Notes under the pieces: generated by a model
What the model saw: only the letters and a program-made list of their open reading frames with translations
What the model was told of the DNA's origin: nothing
The model's database searches: none
Position numbers and translations under genes: made by a program
Origin: an uncultured Clostridia bacterium
GTDB taxonomy: Bacteria > Bacillota > Clostridia > TANB77 > CAG-508
Direction: 5' to 3'
Assembly: GCA_944391785.1 (NCBI GenBank)
Contig: CALXUX010000107.1
Span: 1-48,267 of the forward strand
DNA: 48,267 bases
Shown here: piece after piece, positions 1 through 9,112 of the stretch
Layout of the letters: every line of letters begins with the position of its first letter
Numbering within the stretch: the stretch's first letter is position 1

Positions 1-440
1 TGTCCTTTTCCTAAGTCTTCAAGTCCTGCTCCTACTGGAAGTCCTCCTTCTGAGAATGCTGTTTGTGTTCTTCCATATACTATTTGTAAGAATAATTCTC
101 TCATAGCAGTATTTATTGCATCACATACTAAGTCTGTATTTAATGCTTCTAATATTGTTTTTCCAGTTAAGATTTCGCCTGCCATTGCTGCTGAATGTGT
201 CATTCCTGAGCATCCTATTGTTTCTATTAATGCTTCTTGGATTATTCCATCCTTTACATTTAATGTTAATTTACAAGCTCCTTGTTGTGGTGCACACCAT
301 CCTATACCATGTGTTAGACCTGATATGTCTTTTATTTCTTTGGCTTTTACCCATTTTCCTTCTTCTGGTATTGGTGCTGGCCCATGGTCTACTCCTTTTG
401 CTACTTTGCACATTTCTTCTAATTCTTTTGAATAAATCAT
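1..440 (-). CDS. Iron-sulfur cluster assembly scaffold-like protein (NifU/IscU type), N-terminal part
   Basis: The gene runs off the left edge, so only the first ~146 residues are visible. The start is the ATG at 438-440, preceded by a GGAGC-type ribosome binding site. The translation contains WCAPQQGACKLTLNV, ETIGCSGMTHSAAMA and AFSEGGLPVGAGLEDLGKG. I recognise these from the clostridial NifU/IscU-like scaffold protein that usually neighbours the 'GGGtGRT' protein. Cysteines in the WCAPQQGAC and IGCSG segments are plausible Fe-S ligands. The partner gene would lie outside the window. Family assignment is from memory of the conserved motifs; the precise role in cluster assembly is inferred. 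Confidence 0.8.
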   Translation of the reverse strand, partial: MIYSKELEEMCKVAKGVDHGPAPIPEEGKWVKAKEIKDISGLTHGIGWCAPQQGACKLTLNVKDGIIQEALIETIGCSGMTHSAAMAGEILTGKTILEALNTDLVCDAINTAMRELFLQIVYGRTQTAFSEGGLPVGAGLEDLGKG

Positions 441-607
441 ATTTATTTGCTCCTTTCTAATTTTGTTTTTGGAATAAATCCATTTATTTTGTTAGACTTT
501 TAGTCTAAAATTAATATCTGTTTATTAGTCTATTTTTTTATTTTTCTATTTCTTTATTTTTTATTATTTTTCCTTTATCCTTTTAATTTTATATTTTTTA
601 TCAATTC

Positions 608-1462
608 CTATTTTTCAGGCTTATCTTCTTCTAAAAAAGATAGTATCTGATTTTTAGTTTTTTTCTCGTGATTTGTAGATACTTTTTTTACATCTTCCAT
701 ACTTTCAAATTTCTCAATTTCATTATTAGATATTATATCTCTATTTGGTTCAATTTTAGTTTCTCTACTATTATTAAATAAAAATTCAGTATTCTTTTCT
801 TTTTCTTTGATTTCTTTATTCGTTTTATCTAATTCTTCTTTTCTATTTTCTTGGTAGAATTCTTGTTCTTCTTGTCCTGTTGTGTCATAATCTATTATAT
901 TTTTTATATCTTTTATGTATATCCCTGCTTCATATTTTTCTTCTCTTACATAGTTTTTGGCACCTGTAAGATACTTTTTTAGGATTTCTTTTTCTTCTTT
1001 ATTTACTTGTTCTAATCCGATTTTTAGATATTTATATCTCCAGATTATGTGTCTTGCAAAACTAGAATACTCAGAATTTAACAAATCATCATAACTATAT
1101 TCTATTTTAAATCTTGTATTTTCTATAGAAATTGTTATATTACTCCAAGTTTCACCTAATTCTATTTTTTTATATTCTTCTCTTAATGCTTTTATTTCAT
1201 TATATAATATTTCTACTAGTTCTAAGTATTCTTTTTCGTTTATATTAAATTTTGCAGGTATTTGATATACATTTACTGGATTCTTTTTTAATATTCCTTT
1301 TGGAATATAGTAGAAAAACATTTCACCTGTTTTTGTTCCATCATCTTTTTCTATTACTGATGCATAAAGATATAGTTTTTCCCATTTTTCTGGAATCATA
1401 TAAAATATTTTTCGTTGTATGTCTTCATATATTTCCTTTGTTTTTTGTGTTTGCTTTAACAT
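608..1462 (-). CDS. YezG/DUF600-family protein (immunity-protein-like) with a charged C-terminal tail
   Basis: A 284-residue protein. Its first ~150 residues resemble the YezG/DUF600 family: an N-terminal IYEDIQRKIFYMIPEKWEKL segment, an FFYYIPKG turn, a 'W.N.TI.IE...FKI.Y.YDDL' region and a terminal IIWRYKYLKIGL. In Bacillus, YezG is the antitoxin for the YeeF polymorphic toxin, so an immunity role is possible, but no toxin gene is adjacent here. The last ~90 residues are rich in Glu, Lys and Asn, look disordered and are not part of the family core. The start follows AAAGGGG. The gene lies 29 bp downstream of gpmI on the same strand and may be cotranscribed. Confidence 0.65.
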   Translation of the reverse strand: MLKQTQKTKEIYEDIQRKIFYMIPEKWEKLYLYASVIEKDDGTKTGEMFFYYIPKGILKKNPVNVYQIPAKFNINEKEYLELVEILYNEIKALREEYKKIELGETWSNITISIENTRFKIEYSYDDLLNSEYSSFARHIIWRYKYLKIGLEQVNKEEKEILKKYLTGAKNYVREEKYEAGIYIKDIKNIIDYDTTGQEEQEFYQENRKEELDKTNKEIKEKEKNTEFLFNNSRETKIEPNRDIISNNEIEKFESMEDVKKVSTNHEKKTKNQILSFLEEDKPEK

Positions 1463-1491
1463 TTTTACCCCTTTATAGCTTTATACTATTT

Positions 1492-3030
1492 TTATATCTT
1501 TTTTAGCAGACTTTTTCCTGTCATTTCTTTTGGTTTTTCTATTTTCATTAATTCAAGCATTGTTGGTGCTAAATCTGCTAATTTTCCATTATCCTCTAAA
1601 CCTAATTTTGGGTCTTGGGTTATTAATATTATTGGAACTGGATTTGTAGTATGTGCTGTATGTGGTTCTCCTGTTTTATAGTCTATCATTTGTTCTGCAT
1701 TTCCATGGTCTGCTGTTATTATTAGATTTCCTTGTTTTTCTTCTATTACTTTTACTACTCTTCCTACACATTCATCAACTGTTTCTACTGCTTTTATTGC
1801 AGCTGATAGATTTCCTGTGTGTCCTACCATATCTGTGTTTGCATAGTTTAGTATTATTACATCATATTTATCTTGCTTTAATGCTTCTATTACTTTGTCT
1901 GTTACTTCTGGTGCACTCATTTCTGGCTTTTGATCATATGTTTCTACTTTTGGTGATGGGACTAGTATTCTGTCTTCGCCTTTATATTGTTTTTCTTCTC
2001 CTCCATTAAAGAAAAATGTTACATGTGCATATTTTTCAGTTTCTGCAATTCTTAGTTGTGTTAATCCATGATTGCTTACTACTTCTCCGAATGTGTTTTT
2101 TAGAAGTTCTTTTTTAAATGCTATGTGAACATTTGGCATTGTTTCATCATAACTTGTAAAACATACAAAGTGTAAGTCTAATTTTTTTGTTTCGAATTCT
2201 TTAAAGTCTTTGTCTACTATTGCTCTAGTTATTTCTCTTGCACGATCTGGTCTGAAGTTAAAGAATATTACTGAGTCTCCATCTTGAATTTTGGCTATTG
2301 GTTCATCATTATTACAAATTACTGTTGGCTCTACAAATTCGTCAAATACTTCTTTTTGGTATGAGTCTTCTATTGCTTTTATTGCTGAAGTTGCTTTTAT
2401 TCCTTCTCCATTTACTATTGCATCATAAGATTTTTGTATTCTTTGCCATCTTTTATCTCTGTCCATGCTATAAAATCTTCCTGAGATTGTTGCAATTTTT
2501 CCTACACCTTTTTCTTTCATTTTTTCTTGTAGTTTTAAAATATATCCTTCTCCTGATGCTGGAGGTGTGTCTCTTCCATCTAAAAAGCAATGAACATATA
2601 CATCTTCAAAATCTCTTCTTTTTGCTAGCTCTAGTAATCCATATAGGTGTCTTATATGACTATGTACTCCACCATCTGATACTAATCCTAATATGTGTAA
2701 TTTTGTGCCTTTTTTCTTACAGTTTTCTATTGCTTCTATTAGTTCTGAGTTTGAGAAAAAGTCACCATCTTCTATTGATTTTGTAATTCTTGTTAATTCT
2801 TGATATACAATTCTTCCTGCTCCTATGTTTGTATGACCTACTTCTGAATTTCCCATTTGTCCTTCTGGAAGCCCTACATGTAATCCACTTGTGTATATTT
2901 CTGTATTAGGGTATTTTTTCATTAGTCTATCTATATTTGGAGTATTGGCAAGTTTTATTGCATTTCCATCTTTGTTTGGGTTGTCTCCAAATCCATCTAA
3001 AATCATTAACATTGTTACTTTATCTTTCAT
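1492..3030 (-). CDS. gpmI: 2,3-bisphosphoglycerate-independent phosphoglycerate mutase
   Basis: This enzyme interconverts 3- and 2-phosphoglycerate in glycolysis using two Mn ions and a phosphoserine. The 512-residue length is normal. Asp12 in LDGFGDN is the first metal ligand, and Ser62 in GNSEVGHTNIGAGR is the phosphorylated nucleophile. The second metal cluster appears in NYANTDMVGHTGN and ITADHGNAEQ. The ribosome binding site is GAAGGATGG. tpiA lies just upstream on the same strand (149 bp gap), so the two glycolytic genes probably form one transcript. Intact, no anomalies. Confidence 0.97.
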   Translation of the reverse strand: MKDKVTMLMILDGFGDNPNKDGNAIKLANTPNIDRLMKKYPNTEIYTSGLHVGLPEGQMGNSEVGHTNIGAGRIVYQELTRITKSIEDGDFFSNSELIEAIENCKKKGTKLHILGLVSDGGVHSHIRHLYGLLELAKRRDFEDVYVHCFLDGRDTPPASGEGYILKLQEKMKEKGVGKIATISGRFYSMDRDKRWQRIQKSYDAIVNGEGIKATSAIKAIEDSYQKEVFDEFVEPTVICNNDEPIAKIQDGDSVIFFNFRPDRAREITRAIVDKDFKEFETKKLDLHFVCFTSYDETMPNVHIAFKKELLKNTFGEVVSNHGLTQLRIAETEKYAHVTFFFNGGEEKQYKGEDRILVPSPKVETYDQKPEMSAPEVTDKVIEALKQDKYDVIILNYANTDMVGHTGNLSAAIKAVETVDECVGRVVKVIEEKQGNLIITADHGNAEQMIDYKTGEPHTAHTTNPVPIILITQDPKLGLEDNGKLADLAPTMLELMKIEKPKEMTGKSLLKKI

Positions 3031-3179
3031 AATTTTACCATCCTTCTTTTTTCTTAGAAAGCTTTGCTTTCTTTTGCATTATTTTAGTATTTACTTATTC
3101 TTTATGATTTAACTTTTTTATCCTAATCTTTTGTTTGTATATTTTACTTTAATTTGCCTTAATTTATTTTATTAGTTGT

Positions 3180-3935
3180 TTATTCTTCGTTAAATTTAAC
3201 TATTTTTGAAAATTCTTCTGGGTCTAGGCTTGCTCCTCCAACTAATCCTCCGTCTATATCTGACATATTAAATAATTCTTTTGCATTTTTAGATTTTACA
3301 CTTCCGCCGTATTGTATTATAACTCTTTCTGCTACGTTTTGTCCATAAATTTCTGCTATTTTTTTACGTATTTCTTTTATAGAATCATTTGCATCAACAC
3401 TTGTTGCTGTTTTTCCTGTTCCTATTGCCCAAATTGGTTCATATGCAATAATTGTGTTTTCAACTTGTTTTGGTGTTAAATCTTTTAATGAAAGTTCTGT
3501 TTGCATTGTTATTTTGTCTTTTGTTTTTCCTTTTTCTCTTTCTTCTAAAGTCTCTCCTACACATACTATTGGTTTTAATCCATTTTCAAATGCTGCTTTT
3601 ACCTTTTTGTTTACTGTTTCATCTGTTTCATTATAGTATTGTCTTCTTTCTGAATGTCCTATTATTACATATTCGACATTAATTGATTTAAGCATTTTTG
3701 CTGAAACTTCACCTGTATATGCACCTTTTTCTTCATAGTGCATATTTTGTGCACCTATTTTTATATTTGTATTTTGTGCTGTTAATAGTGCATAAAATAA
3801 ATCTACATATGGAACACATAGTATTACTTCATTTTTTGTATCTTTTAATAATTTTGATAGTTTTTCAATATATTCTATTGTTTCATTTGGAAGCATATTC
3901 ATCTTCCAGTTTCCTGCTATAATTTTTTTTCTCAT
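3180..3935 (-). CDS. tpiA: Triosephosphate isomerase
   Basis: Interconverts dihydroxyacetone phosphate and glyceraldehyde 3-phosphate in the cytoplasm. The 251 residues form the usual TIM barrel. The catalytic residues are visible: Lys11 in GNWKMN, His94 in IIGHSERR and Glu166 in AYEPIWAIGTG. The phosphate-binding loop YGGSVK and the GLVGGASL end motif are present. It is the first gene of the apparent tpiA-gpmI pair; the start is preceded by GGAGAGTC. Intact. Confidence 0.97.
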   Translation of the reverse strand: MRKKIIAGNWKMNMLPNETIEYIEKLSKLLKDTKNEVILCVPYVDLFYALLTAQNTNIKIGAQNMHYEEKGAYTGEVSAKMLKSINVEYVIIGHSERRQYYNETDETVNKKVKAAFENGLKPIVCVGETLEEREKGKTKDKITMQTELSLKDLTPKQVENTIIAYEPIWAIGTGKTATSVDANDSIKEIRKKIAEIYGQNVAERVIIQYGGSVKSKNAKELFNMSDIDGGLVGGASLDPEEFSKIVKFNEE

Positions 3936-4238
3936 AAGACTCTCCTTTCATTTTATGGGTCTATAAAATATATTCTAATAGTTTTATTAATGATATTATT
4001 TTATATCAATTTATCTTACTTTTCAAGTATTTTTTATTTTTATATTTAAATAATCTATGCAAAAGTTAGAATTCACGGCTAATAATTTAAATATGTAGAG
4101 AAGTGCCAAGTGAAAGTAACATGCAAAATACTATATAATAAAAAAATAAATAGTAAGTTTTACCAATTAAATCATAAAATTTAATTTTAATGGCCAAATT
4201 TTCTTACTATTTATTCTATTTACATTTCCACACAAAAT
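3936..4238. other. Intergenic region between tpiA and the GT4 gene
   Basis: About 300 bp without a gene. It holds the tpiA promoter region and, near the GT4 stop codon, a long imperfect hairpin (separate entry). A 10-base word at 4071-4080 (attcacggct) recurs inverted at 6797-6806 in the regulatory region upstream of the transketolase gene. No small ORF with a good ribosome binding site was seen. Confidence 0.5.
4145..4215 (-). terminator. Long hairpin downstream of the GT4 gene (possible terminator)
   Basis: The arms 4145-4157 and 4203-4215 are a perfect 13-bp inverted repeat (aataaatagtaag). The 45-nt interval carries a second imperfect pairing (ccaattaaat against atttaattttaatgg). It lies just past the stop of the minus-strand GT4 gene, so termination is the simplest role. 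There is no clean U-run after the stem, so a structured RNA or small repeat element is an alternative. Confidence 0.45.
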
Positions 4239-5531
4239 TTATGCATATGCTTGACGTTTTCTAAAGTTAAGTAGATTTGTAATTTCATTATCTCCTTTGA
4301 TTGTTTTCTTTGTTTTCTTAGCTCTTTCTTGTTCAAGCTGTCTTTTTTGTTTTTCTGCTACTGATTGACAAATTGCTTTTTGATATGCAAAATGTGTGTC
4401 TTGAGCTATTTTATTCCAGTTATATTCATTTCTTACTTTATTTTTTGCTTTTTTTGTTATTTCTGCACATAATTTATGGTCATATAATAATTCCAATATT
4501 GAGTCTGCTATTGAATTTGGATTTCCTGCATAGCTTTTCATTCCATTTTCTTTATGTTGTACTATTTCATTTAATCCTCCAACATCTGATACCACTACAG
4601 GGTTTTCTGATAACATAGCTTCTAATGCTACTATTCCAAATGGTTCATAAGTACTTGGAAATACTGATATATCTGCTACTTTATACATTTTTTGAACATC
4701 TTTACCATATAGATATCCTGCAAAATAAACTTTTTGCGCAATACCTAATGCTTGTACTTGGGCTTTTAGTTCATCTATCATTCCACCCTTTCCACATATT
4801 ACTAATTTTGAATCATGATATCCATTTAATATTTTTGGCATTGCAGCTATCAAGTGTTGAACACCTTTTTCATATACTAATCTTCCCATAAATAGTATGA
4901 TTTTTTCATTATCCATTGCATATCTTCTTCTGAAGTTATAATCTCGTTCTATTCCACTGAATAAATTTAAATTTACTCCATTTGGTACTACATTTATTTT
5001 TTCATATGGAAGACCAAATAGCCTTTGTAATTCATTTTTCATGTAATTACTATTTACTATTACTTCTGATGCTTCATATGTAAGCATCCATTCTGTATCA
5101 TTTATGTATCTTTGGGTTTGGTCATGTATTCCACTGTTTCTACCTGATTCTGTTGCATGTATTGTTGCTACTATTGGAATATTGTATGAATTCTTTAGTG
5201 TTTTTGCAGCATAAGCTACTAGCCAGTCATGTGCATGGATTACATCAAATTTTCCTTCTTTTTCCATTATTTCATTTGCTTTTGCTATTAGATTAAAGTT
5301 TAGTTGCATTATCCAATCTATAAAATTATTTGGGTTTATCATATAATTATCTACACGATATACTTTTACACCCTTGTCATTTTCAAAATATGGTGCATCT
5401 CCTTCTTTGTATGTTACTACTGTTACATCATGTCCATCTTTTAAAAGTGTTCTTGATAAGTCATATACTACTCTAGCAATTCCCCCTACCACTCTTGGTG
5501 GATATTCCCAAGTTAACATCAATATTTTCAT
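4239..5531 (-). CDS. GT4-family glycosyltransferase, glycogen-synthase-like
   Basis: A 430-residue GT-B glycosyltransferase. The N terminus MKILMLTWEYPPRVVGGI carries the glycine-rich sugar-nucleotide loop typical of glycogen/starch synthases and GT4 enzymes. HAHDWLVAYAAK, GRLVYEKGVQHLI and the E-x7-E donor motif in PSTYEPFGIVALEAML follow in order. The last ~35 residues are Lys/Glu/Arg-rich. The presence of a GH57/DUF1957 enzyme and a DUF4912 protein in the same window suggests a role in an alpha-glucan pathway, but donor and acceptor cannot be read from sequence. It stands alone with its own ribosome binding site (GGAAG). Confidence 0.85.
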   Translation of the reverse strand: MKILMLTWEYPPRVVGGIARVVYDLSRTLLKDGHDVTVVTYKEGDAPYFENDKGVKVYRVDNYMINPNNFIDWIMQLNFNLIAKANEIMEKEGKFDVIHAHDWLVAYAAKTLKNSYNIPIVATIHATESGRNSGIHDQTQRYINDTEWMLTYEASEVIVNSNYMKNELQRLFGLPYEKINVVPNGVNLNLFSGIERDYNFRRRYAMDNEKIILFMGRLVYEKGVQHLIAAMPKILNGYHDSKLVICGKGGMIDELKAQVQALGIAQKVYFAGYLYGKDVQKMYKVADISVFPSTYEPFGIVALEAMLSENPVVVSDVGGLNEIVQHKENGMKSYAGNPNSIADSILELLYDHKLCAEITKKAKNKVRNEYNWNKIAQDTHFAYQKAICQSVAEKQKRQLEQERAKKTKKTIKGDNEITNLLNFRKRQAYA

Positions 5532-5716
5532 TGATATACTTCCTTTCTTTTTATTTTCTTTTGTTTATGCACTGAAATTATTTTATACAATTTTTTTGTA
5601 AAAGTAAATGTTTTTTTTAATTTTTTTATATTTTTTTGTAATTAATTGTTTTAAATTTTTATGTTTTTTTACTTTAATACTTTTTTGAAATTATAACTTT
5701 TATTTTTTTATAAACT

Positions 5717-6544
5717 CTATTTCAAAATTTCTTCCAAAGCTTTCTTATATTCTTCTTCATTTGGTGCCTTTCCATGCCAACTTGCTTGATTTTCCATAAA
5801 TGATACACCTTTTCCTTTTATTGTTTTTGCTATGATGCATGTTGGTTTTCCTTTTATATTTTTTGCAACTTCAAATGCTTTTATTATTTCTTCTATATTA
5901 TGGCCATCAATTTTTATAATTTCAAATCCAAAACTTCTAAATTTTTCATCTATTGGATATGAACTCATTACTTCTTCAATTGTTCCATCAATTTGTAGAT
6001 TATTATTATCTATTATTACACACAAATTATCTAGTTTATATTTTTTTGCAGCCATTGCAGCTTCCCAAATTTGTCCTTCTTCTATTTCCCCATCACCTAA
6101 AATACAATATGTTCTATAATCTTTATTATCTAATTTTGCAGCCATTGCCATTCCATTTGCAGCTGAAAGCCCTTGTCCAAGAGATCCTGTTGACATATCT
6201 ACCCCTGAAATCTTTTTTAAATCTGGATGCCCCTGCAACATACCATTAATATTTCTAAATTTTTTTAGCTCTTCAACCGGAAAATATCCTCTATATGCAA
6301 GTGCTGAATATAATGCAGCACAAGCATGTCCTTTTGATAATACCAATCTATCTCTATTTTCTGCTCTTGGATTTTTAGGATCTATATTCATCTCATAAAA
6401 ATATAACACTGTAACTATATCTGCTATAGATAAAGCTCCTCCTGGATGTCCTGATTTATTACTATATACTGCCTCTATTATACCTACTCTAACTTTTTTT
6501 GCAATTTCTTCTAATTCTTCAATAGATAATTTTTGTTCTAACAT
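5717..6544 (-). CDS. Transketolase, N-terminal (TPP-binding) subunit
   Basis: A 275-residue protein equal to the first half of transketolase, as in two-subunit enzymes of many clostridia and archaea. GHPGGALSIADI and SKGHACAALYSAL match the substrate/TPP site, and GDGEIEEGQIWEAAMAA plus IIDNNN form the TPP-Mg signature. The protein ends naturally after the KTIKGKGVSFMEN region. The C-terminal (pyrimidine-binding) subunit normally follows immediately. Here the next minus-strand gene is the unrelated GT4 gene, 185 bp away, so the partner must be elsewhere or missing. Confidence 0.9.
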   Translation of the reverse strand: MLEQKLSIEELEEIAKKVRVGIIEAVYSNKSGHPGGALSIADIVTVLYFYEMNIDPKNPRAENRDRLVLSKGHACAALYSALAYRGYFPVEELKKFRNINGMLQGHPDLKKISGVDMSTGSLGQGLSAANGMAMAAKLDNKDYRTYCILGDGEIEEGQIWEAAMAAKKYKLDNLCVIIDNNNLQIDGTIEEVMSSYPIDEKFRSFGFEIIKIDGHNIEEIIKAFEVAKNIKGKPTCIIAKTIKGKGVSFMENQASWHGKAPNEEEYKKALEEILK

Positions 6545-6914
6545 AATTTAAAACCCTTTCTTTATTTAAATTTTTAGTATTACTTATTTTATAATTTAAT
6601 TTTCTTTTATTTTATAATTTTATTTCCAATATTAATTATTTTACAACTTAATTTTTCTATTTTTCACAAATAAATTGTAACATAATACAAAAAAAAATTA
6701 TAGCTTTTTTTAACATTTTATAAAAATTACTACAATTATTATGACCAGTATTTTATAAAATATTTATATAATCTCCACTTGACGCGATTCATTTTAGCCG
6801 TGAATCGTAACAATATGTTACAAGTTATTCATACAAAAATGAATTTTTACTTGATTTATTCACAATGATGTGATATTATTAATTCATTATAATTTTTTTG
6901 AAAGGAGAGATTGT
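6545..6914. promoter_or_regulatory. Divergent intergenic region with stacked palindromes
   Basis: This 370-bp region separates the minus-strand transketolase gene from the plus-strand small gene. It contains three close inverted repeats: cgattca/tgaatcg (6785-6791 and 6801-6807), gtaaca/tgttac (6807-6812 and 6816-6821) and attcat/atgaat (6827-6832 and 6839-6844). The spacing suggests operator sites or a structured leader. The rest is A/T tracts with no recognisable gene. Confidence 0.5.
6851..6879 (+). promoter_or_regulatory. Sigma-A type promoter of the small gene
   Basis: TTGATT at 6851-6856, a 17-bp spacer, and TATTAT at 6874-6879. The -10 box lies downstream of the ATG at 6870, so that ATG cannot be the translation start. 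The ATG at 6915 is supported instead. Confidence 0.7.
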
Positions 6915-7109
6915 ATGTTCAATCTTCAAATCACTTTTAGAGGAACTCATCTTTATCATGACTCCATCAACTCCGCCTTATGTATAAAGCGGGAAAAGAT
7001 CAATGAATTAGCAAAGAAACATCATGGAAAACTGAAAAATGACAATACCATTGATTTTGAAGACGAAGAAGAGCTTATGAAATTTTGGTATGAATTCGTA
7101 GAACTATGA
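6915..7109 (+). CDS. Small protein of unknown function (64 aa), atypical codon usage
   Basis: No family recognised. The start at 6915 follows AAAGGAGAG at ideal spacing, and the gene has its own promoter and its own terminator, so it is a compact monocistronic unit. The product is charged, with no membrane segment: MFNLQITFRGTHLYHDSIN, then a basic stretch, and an acidic end (FEDEEELMKFWYEF). Codons such as CTT, ATC, TCC, GCC and AAG contrast with the TTA/ATA/AAA style of its neighbours. It ends in TGA, which is rare here. It has an in-frame CGG at 6990-6992 between Lys and Glu; a +1 shift there would end the protein seven codons later. Horizontal acquisition is likely. Confidence 0.7.
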   Translation: MFNLQITFRGTHLYHDSINSALCIKREKINELAKKHHGKLKNDNTIDFEDEEELMKFWYEFVEL

Positions 7110-7121
7110 TGCAAAAGGAAA

Positions 7122-7161
7122 TAATAGCAACTTAAAAACAATTTAGTTGCTATTATTTTCT
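7122..7161 (+). terminator. Intrinsic terminator of the small gene
   Basis: An 11-bp perfect stem, taatagcaact (7122-7132) with agttgctatta (7145-7155), followed by ttttcttttat. Strong rho-independent terminator just after the stop codon. Confidence 0.85.
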
Positions 7162-7219
7162 TTTATAAATATTTAATTTTTCATTTTCAAACTTTATTTT
7201 ATATAGATTTTTTATAAAT

Positions 7220-9047
7220 CTATTCTCCTTCAAAAAATCTTGCAAATTCTTTTTCATTAACTTTTTCTTGTCTTAATAAAGTTTGGGCAATTAAGTCTAA
7301 TTTATCTCTATGAGCAATTAGAAGTTTTTGGGCATTTTCATATGCTTCATCAATCAACTTTTTAACTTCTTCACCAATTTTATCACCTATATTTTCTCCA
7401 AACATTTGAATTTCATATGGTTCTTTTCCTTGAAAGTCAATTGGTCCTAGCTTATCACTCATACCATATTTGGTAACCATTTCTCTTGCAATTTTAGTTG
7501 CAACTTCTATATCATTAGTTGCTCCTGTTGAAATATCATCTAATACTAGTTTTTCTGCAGCTCTTCCTCCTAGAAGTGCAATTAATTTTTCTTTCATTTC
7601 TGTTTTTGAGATATAATATTTATCTTCATCTGTTTTATACATAGTATAGCCACCTGCAACACCTCTTGGAATTATTGAAACTTCTTTTACATTTGCTTGT
7701 GTTGGTAAATATCTGCTTACTACAGCATGTCCTGCTTCATGATATGCTGTTAATTTTTTGTCTTTGTCTGATATTATTCTTTCTTTCTTTTCTAGTCCTA
7801 CTGTTACTTTTTTTACTGCTTCTTCTATATCGTCGTTTTCTATTTCTTCGTGTTCATTTTTTGTTGCTATTATTGCTGCTTCATTTAATATGTTTGCAAG
7901 TTCTGCTCCTGTAAATCCTGCTGTATCTTCTGCGATACTTTCTAAGTTTACATCTTCTGATAGGCGTTTTCCGCTTGCTATGAATTTTTAATATTTCTAG
8001 TCTTCCTCTTAAATCTGGTGTTGGAATTGTAATTTGTCTGTCAAATCTTCCTGGTCTTAATAATGCTTTATCTAACATTTCTGGTCTATTTGTTGCTGCA
8101 ATTACAATTATTGTTTCTTCTGATTCAAATCCATCCATTTCTACTAGTAATTGATTTAATGTTTGGTTATTTTCTGATTCTGCTCCACCATTTGAATTTC
8201 TTCTTGAACCTATTGCATCTATTTCATCTATAAATATTATGCAAGGTGCAAGTTTTCTTGCTTTTTCAAATAGTTTTCTTACTCTTGAGGCACCAAGTCC
8301 TGCAAACATTTCGATAAATTCTGATCCACTCATTGAAATAAATGGAACATTTGCTTCTCCTGCTATTGCTTTTGCAATTAGTGTTTTTCCTGTTCCTGGT
8401 TTTCCATAAAGTAGTACTCCTTTTGGAATTTTAGCTCCCATTTTTGCATATTTTTCTGGTTTTTTAAGAAAATCTACTATTTCTATCATTTCTGCTTTTT
8501 CTTCTTCTAAGCCTGCTACATCTTTGAATGTAACTTTTGTTTTTCTTTCTGTTTCTTCATAAACTTTTCCTTTTTCTCCTAGACCTTGCAATTTAAATAT
8601 CATTACAAATAATGCTACCATTATTAGTGTTGGTAATAAACTTACTATTATTGATGGTATTTGCACAAGTACACTTCTTGATTTTTGTATTAATTCTATT
8701 TCGTTTCCATCTAAGCTTTCTGTTTGTATTAAATTTACAAAAGCTTCTGTATTTGGGACTATTGCTGTTTTTTCTTCTTCTTGATCTTTCATTTTTACTT
8801 TTACTGTTGTGCTTCCAACTGTCATTTCGACTTTTTCTACATTTTGTGCATCAATTTCTTTTATAAGATCTGTGTATGCTAAGGTATTTTCATCTTTTTC
8901 TTGTTTACCCTTCATAAACCATATACCAAGTAGTGTTGCTATTATTAATATTATAAGAATTATTGTAAGCCCTATGATTAATTTTGTATCTTTTTTATCT
9001 CCATTATTTCTGCCATTATTTTTGCCTTTTTTTTCTTTTCCTTCCAT
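7220..9047 (-). CDS. ftsH: ATP-dependent zinc metalloprotease FtsH, read through one +1 shift at CGG
   Basis: Membrane-anchored AAA+ protease. Two membrane segments (about residues 23-45 and 132-151) are followed by Walker A GKPGTGKT (215-222), Walker B IFIDEID (271-277), the second region of homology (about 318-335) and, after the frame break, the HEAGH zinc site. The zero frame runs to codon 359, CGG (complement 7971-7973), and then enters 29 unrelated codons. Skipping the C at 7973 gives ...[15 protein letters not shown]..., which matches the family and restores a 608-residue enzyme of normal length. The pore loop reads [11 protein letters not shown] instead of the usual FVGVGASRVR. It is the last gene of the apparent alr-DUF1189-ftsH operon. 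I regard it as functional by recoding; a pseudogene is the alternative. Confidence 0.9.
7971..7973 (-). other. Proposed +1 recoding site, ftsH codon 359 (AAG C GGA)
   Basis: In the ftsH reading frame the codons are AGC AAG CGG AAA ACG. Dropping the C at 7973 gives AGC AAG GGA AAA CGC CTA, which rejoins the FtsH sequence. There is no A/T homopolymer at the breakpoint. Confidence 0.7.
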
Positions 9048-9112
9048 TATTGATTTGCTTCAACTCCTATCTTTAAATTTTTTTATCTTAACTTTTTAAC
9101 TTTTAAAAAGTT

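Noticed and set aside
116-460. Leu-rich plus-strand open frame
   Set aside because: Antisense shadow of the Fe-S scaffold gene. Many similar Leu/Phe-rich open frames opposite minus-strand genes were dropped for the same reason.
6870-6914. Upstream ATG for the small gene at 6870
   Set aside because: It lies upstream of the -10 box and has no ribosome binding site; the ATG at 6915 has AAAGGAGAG.
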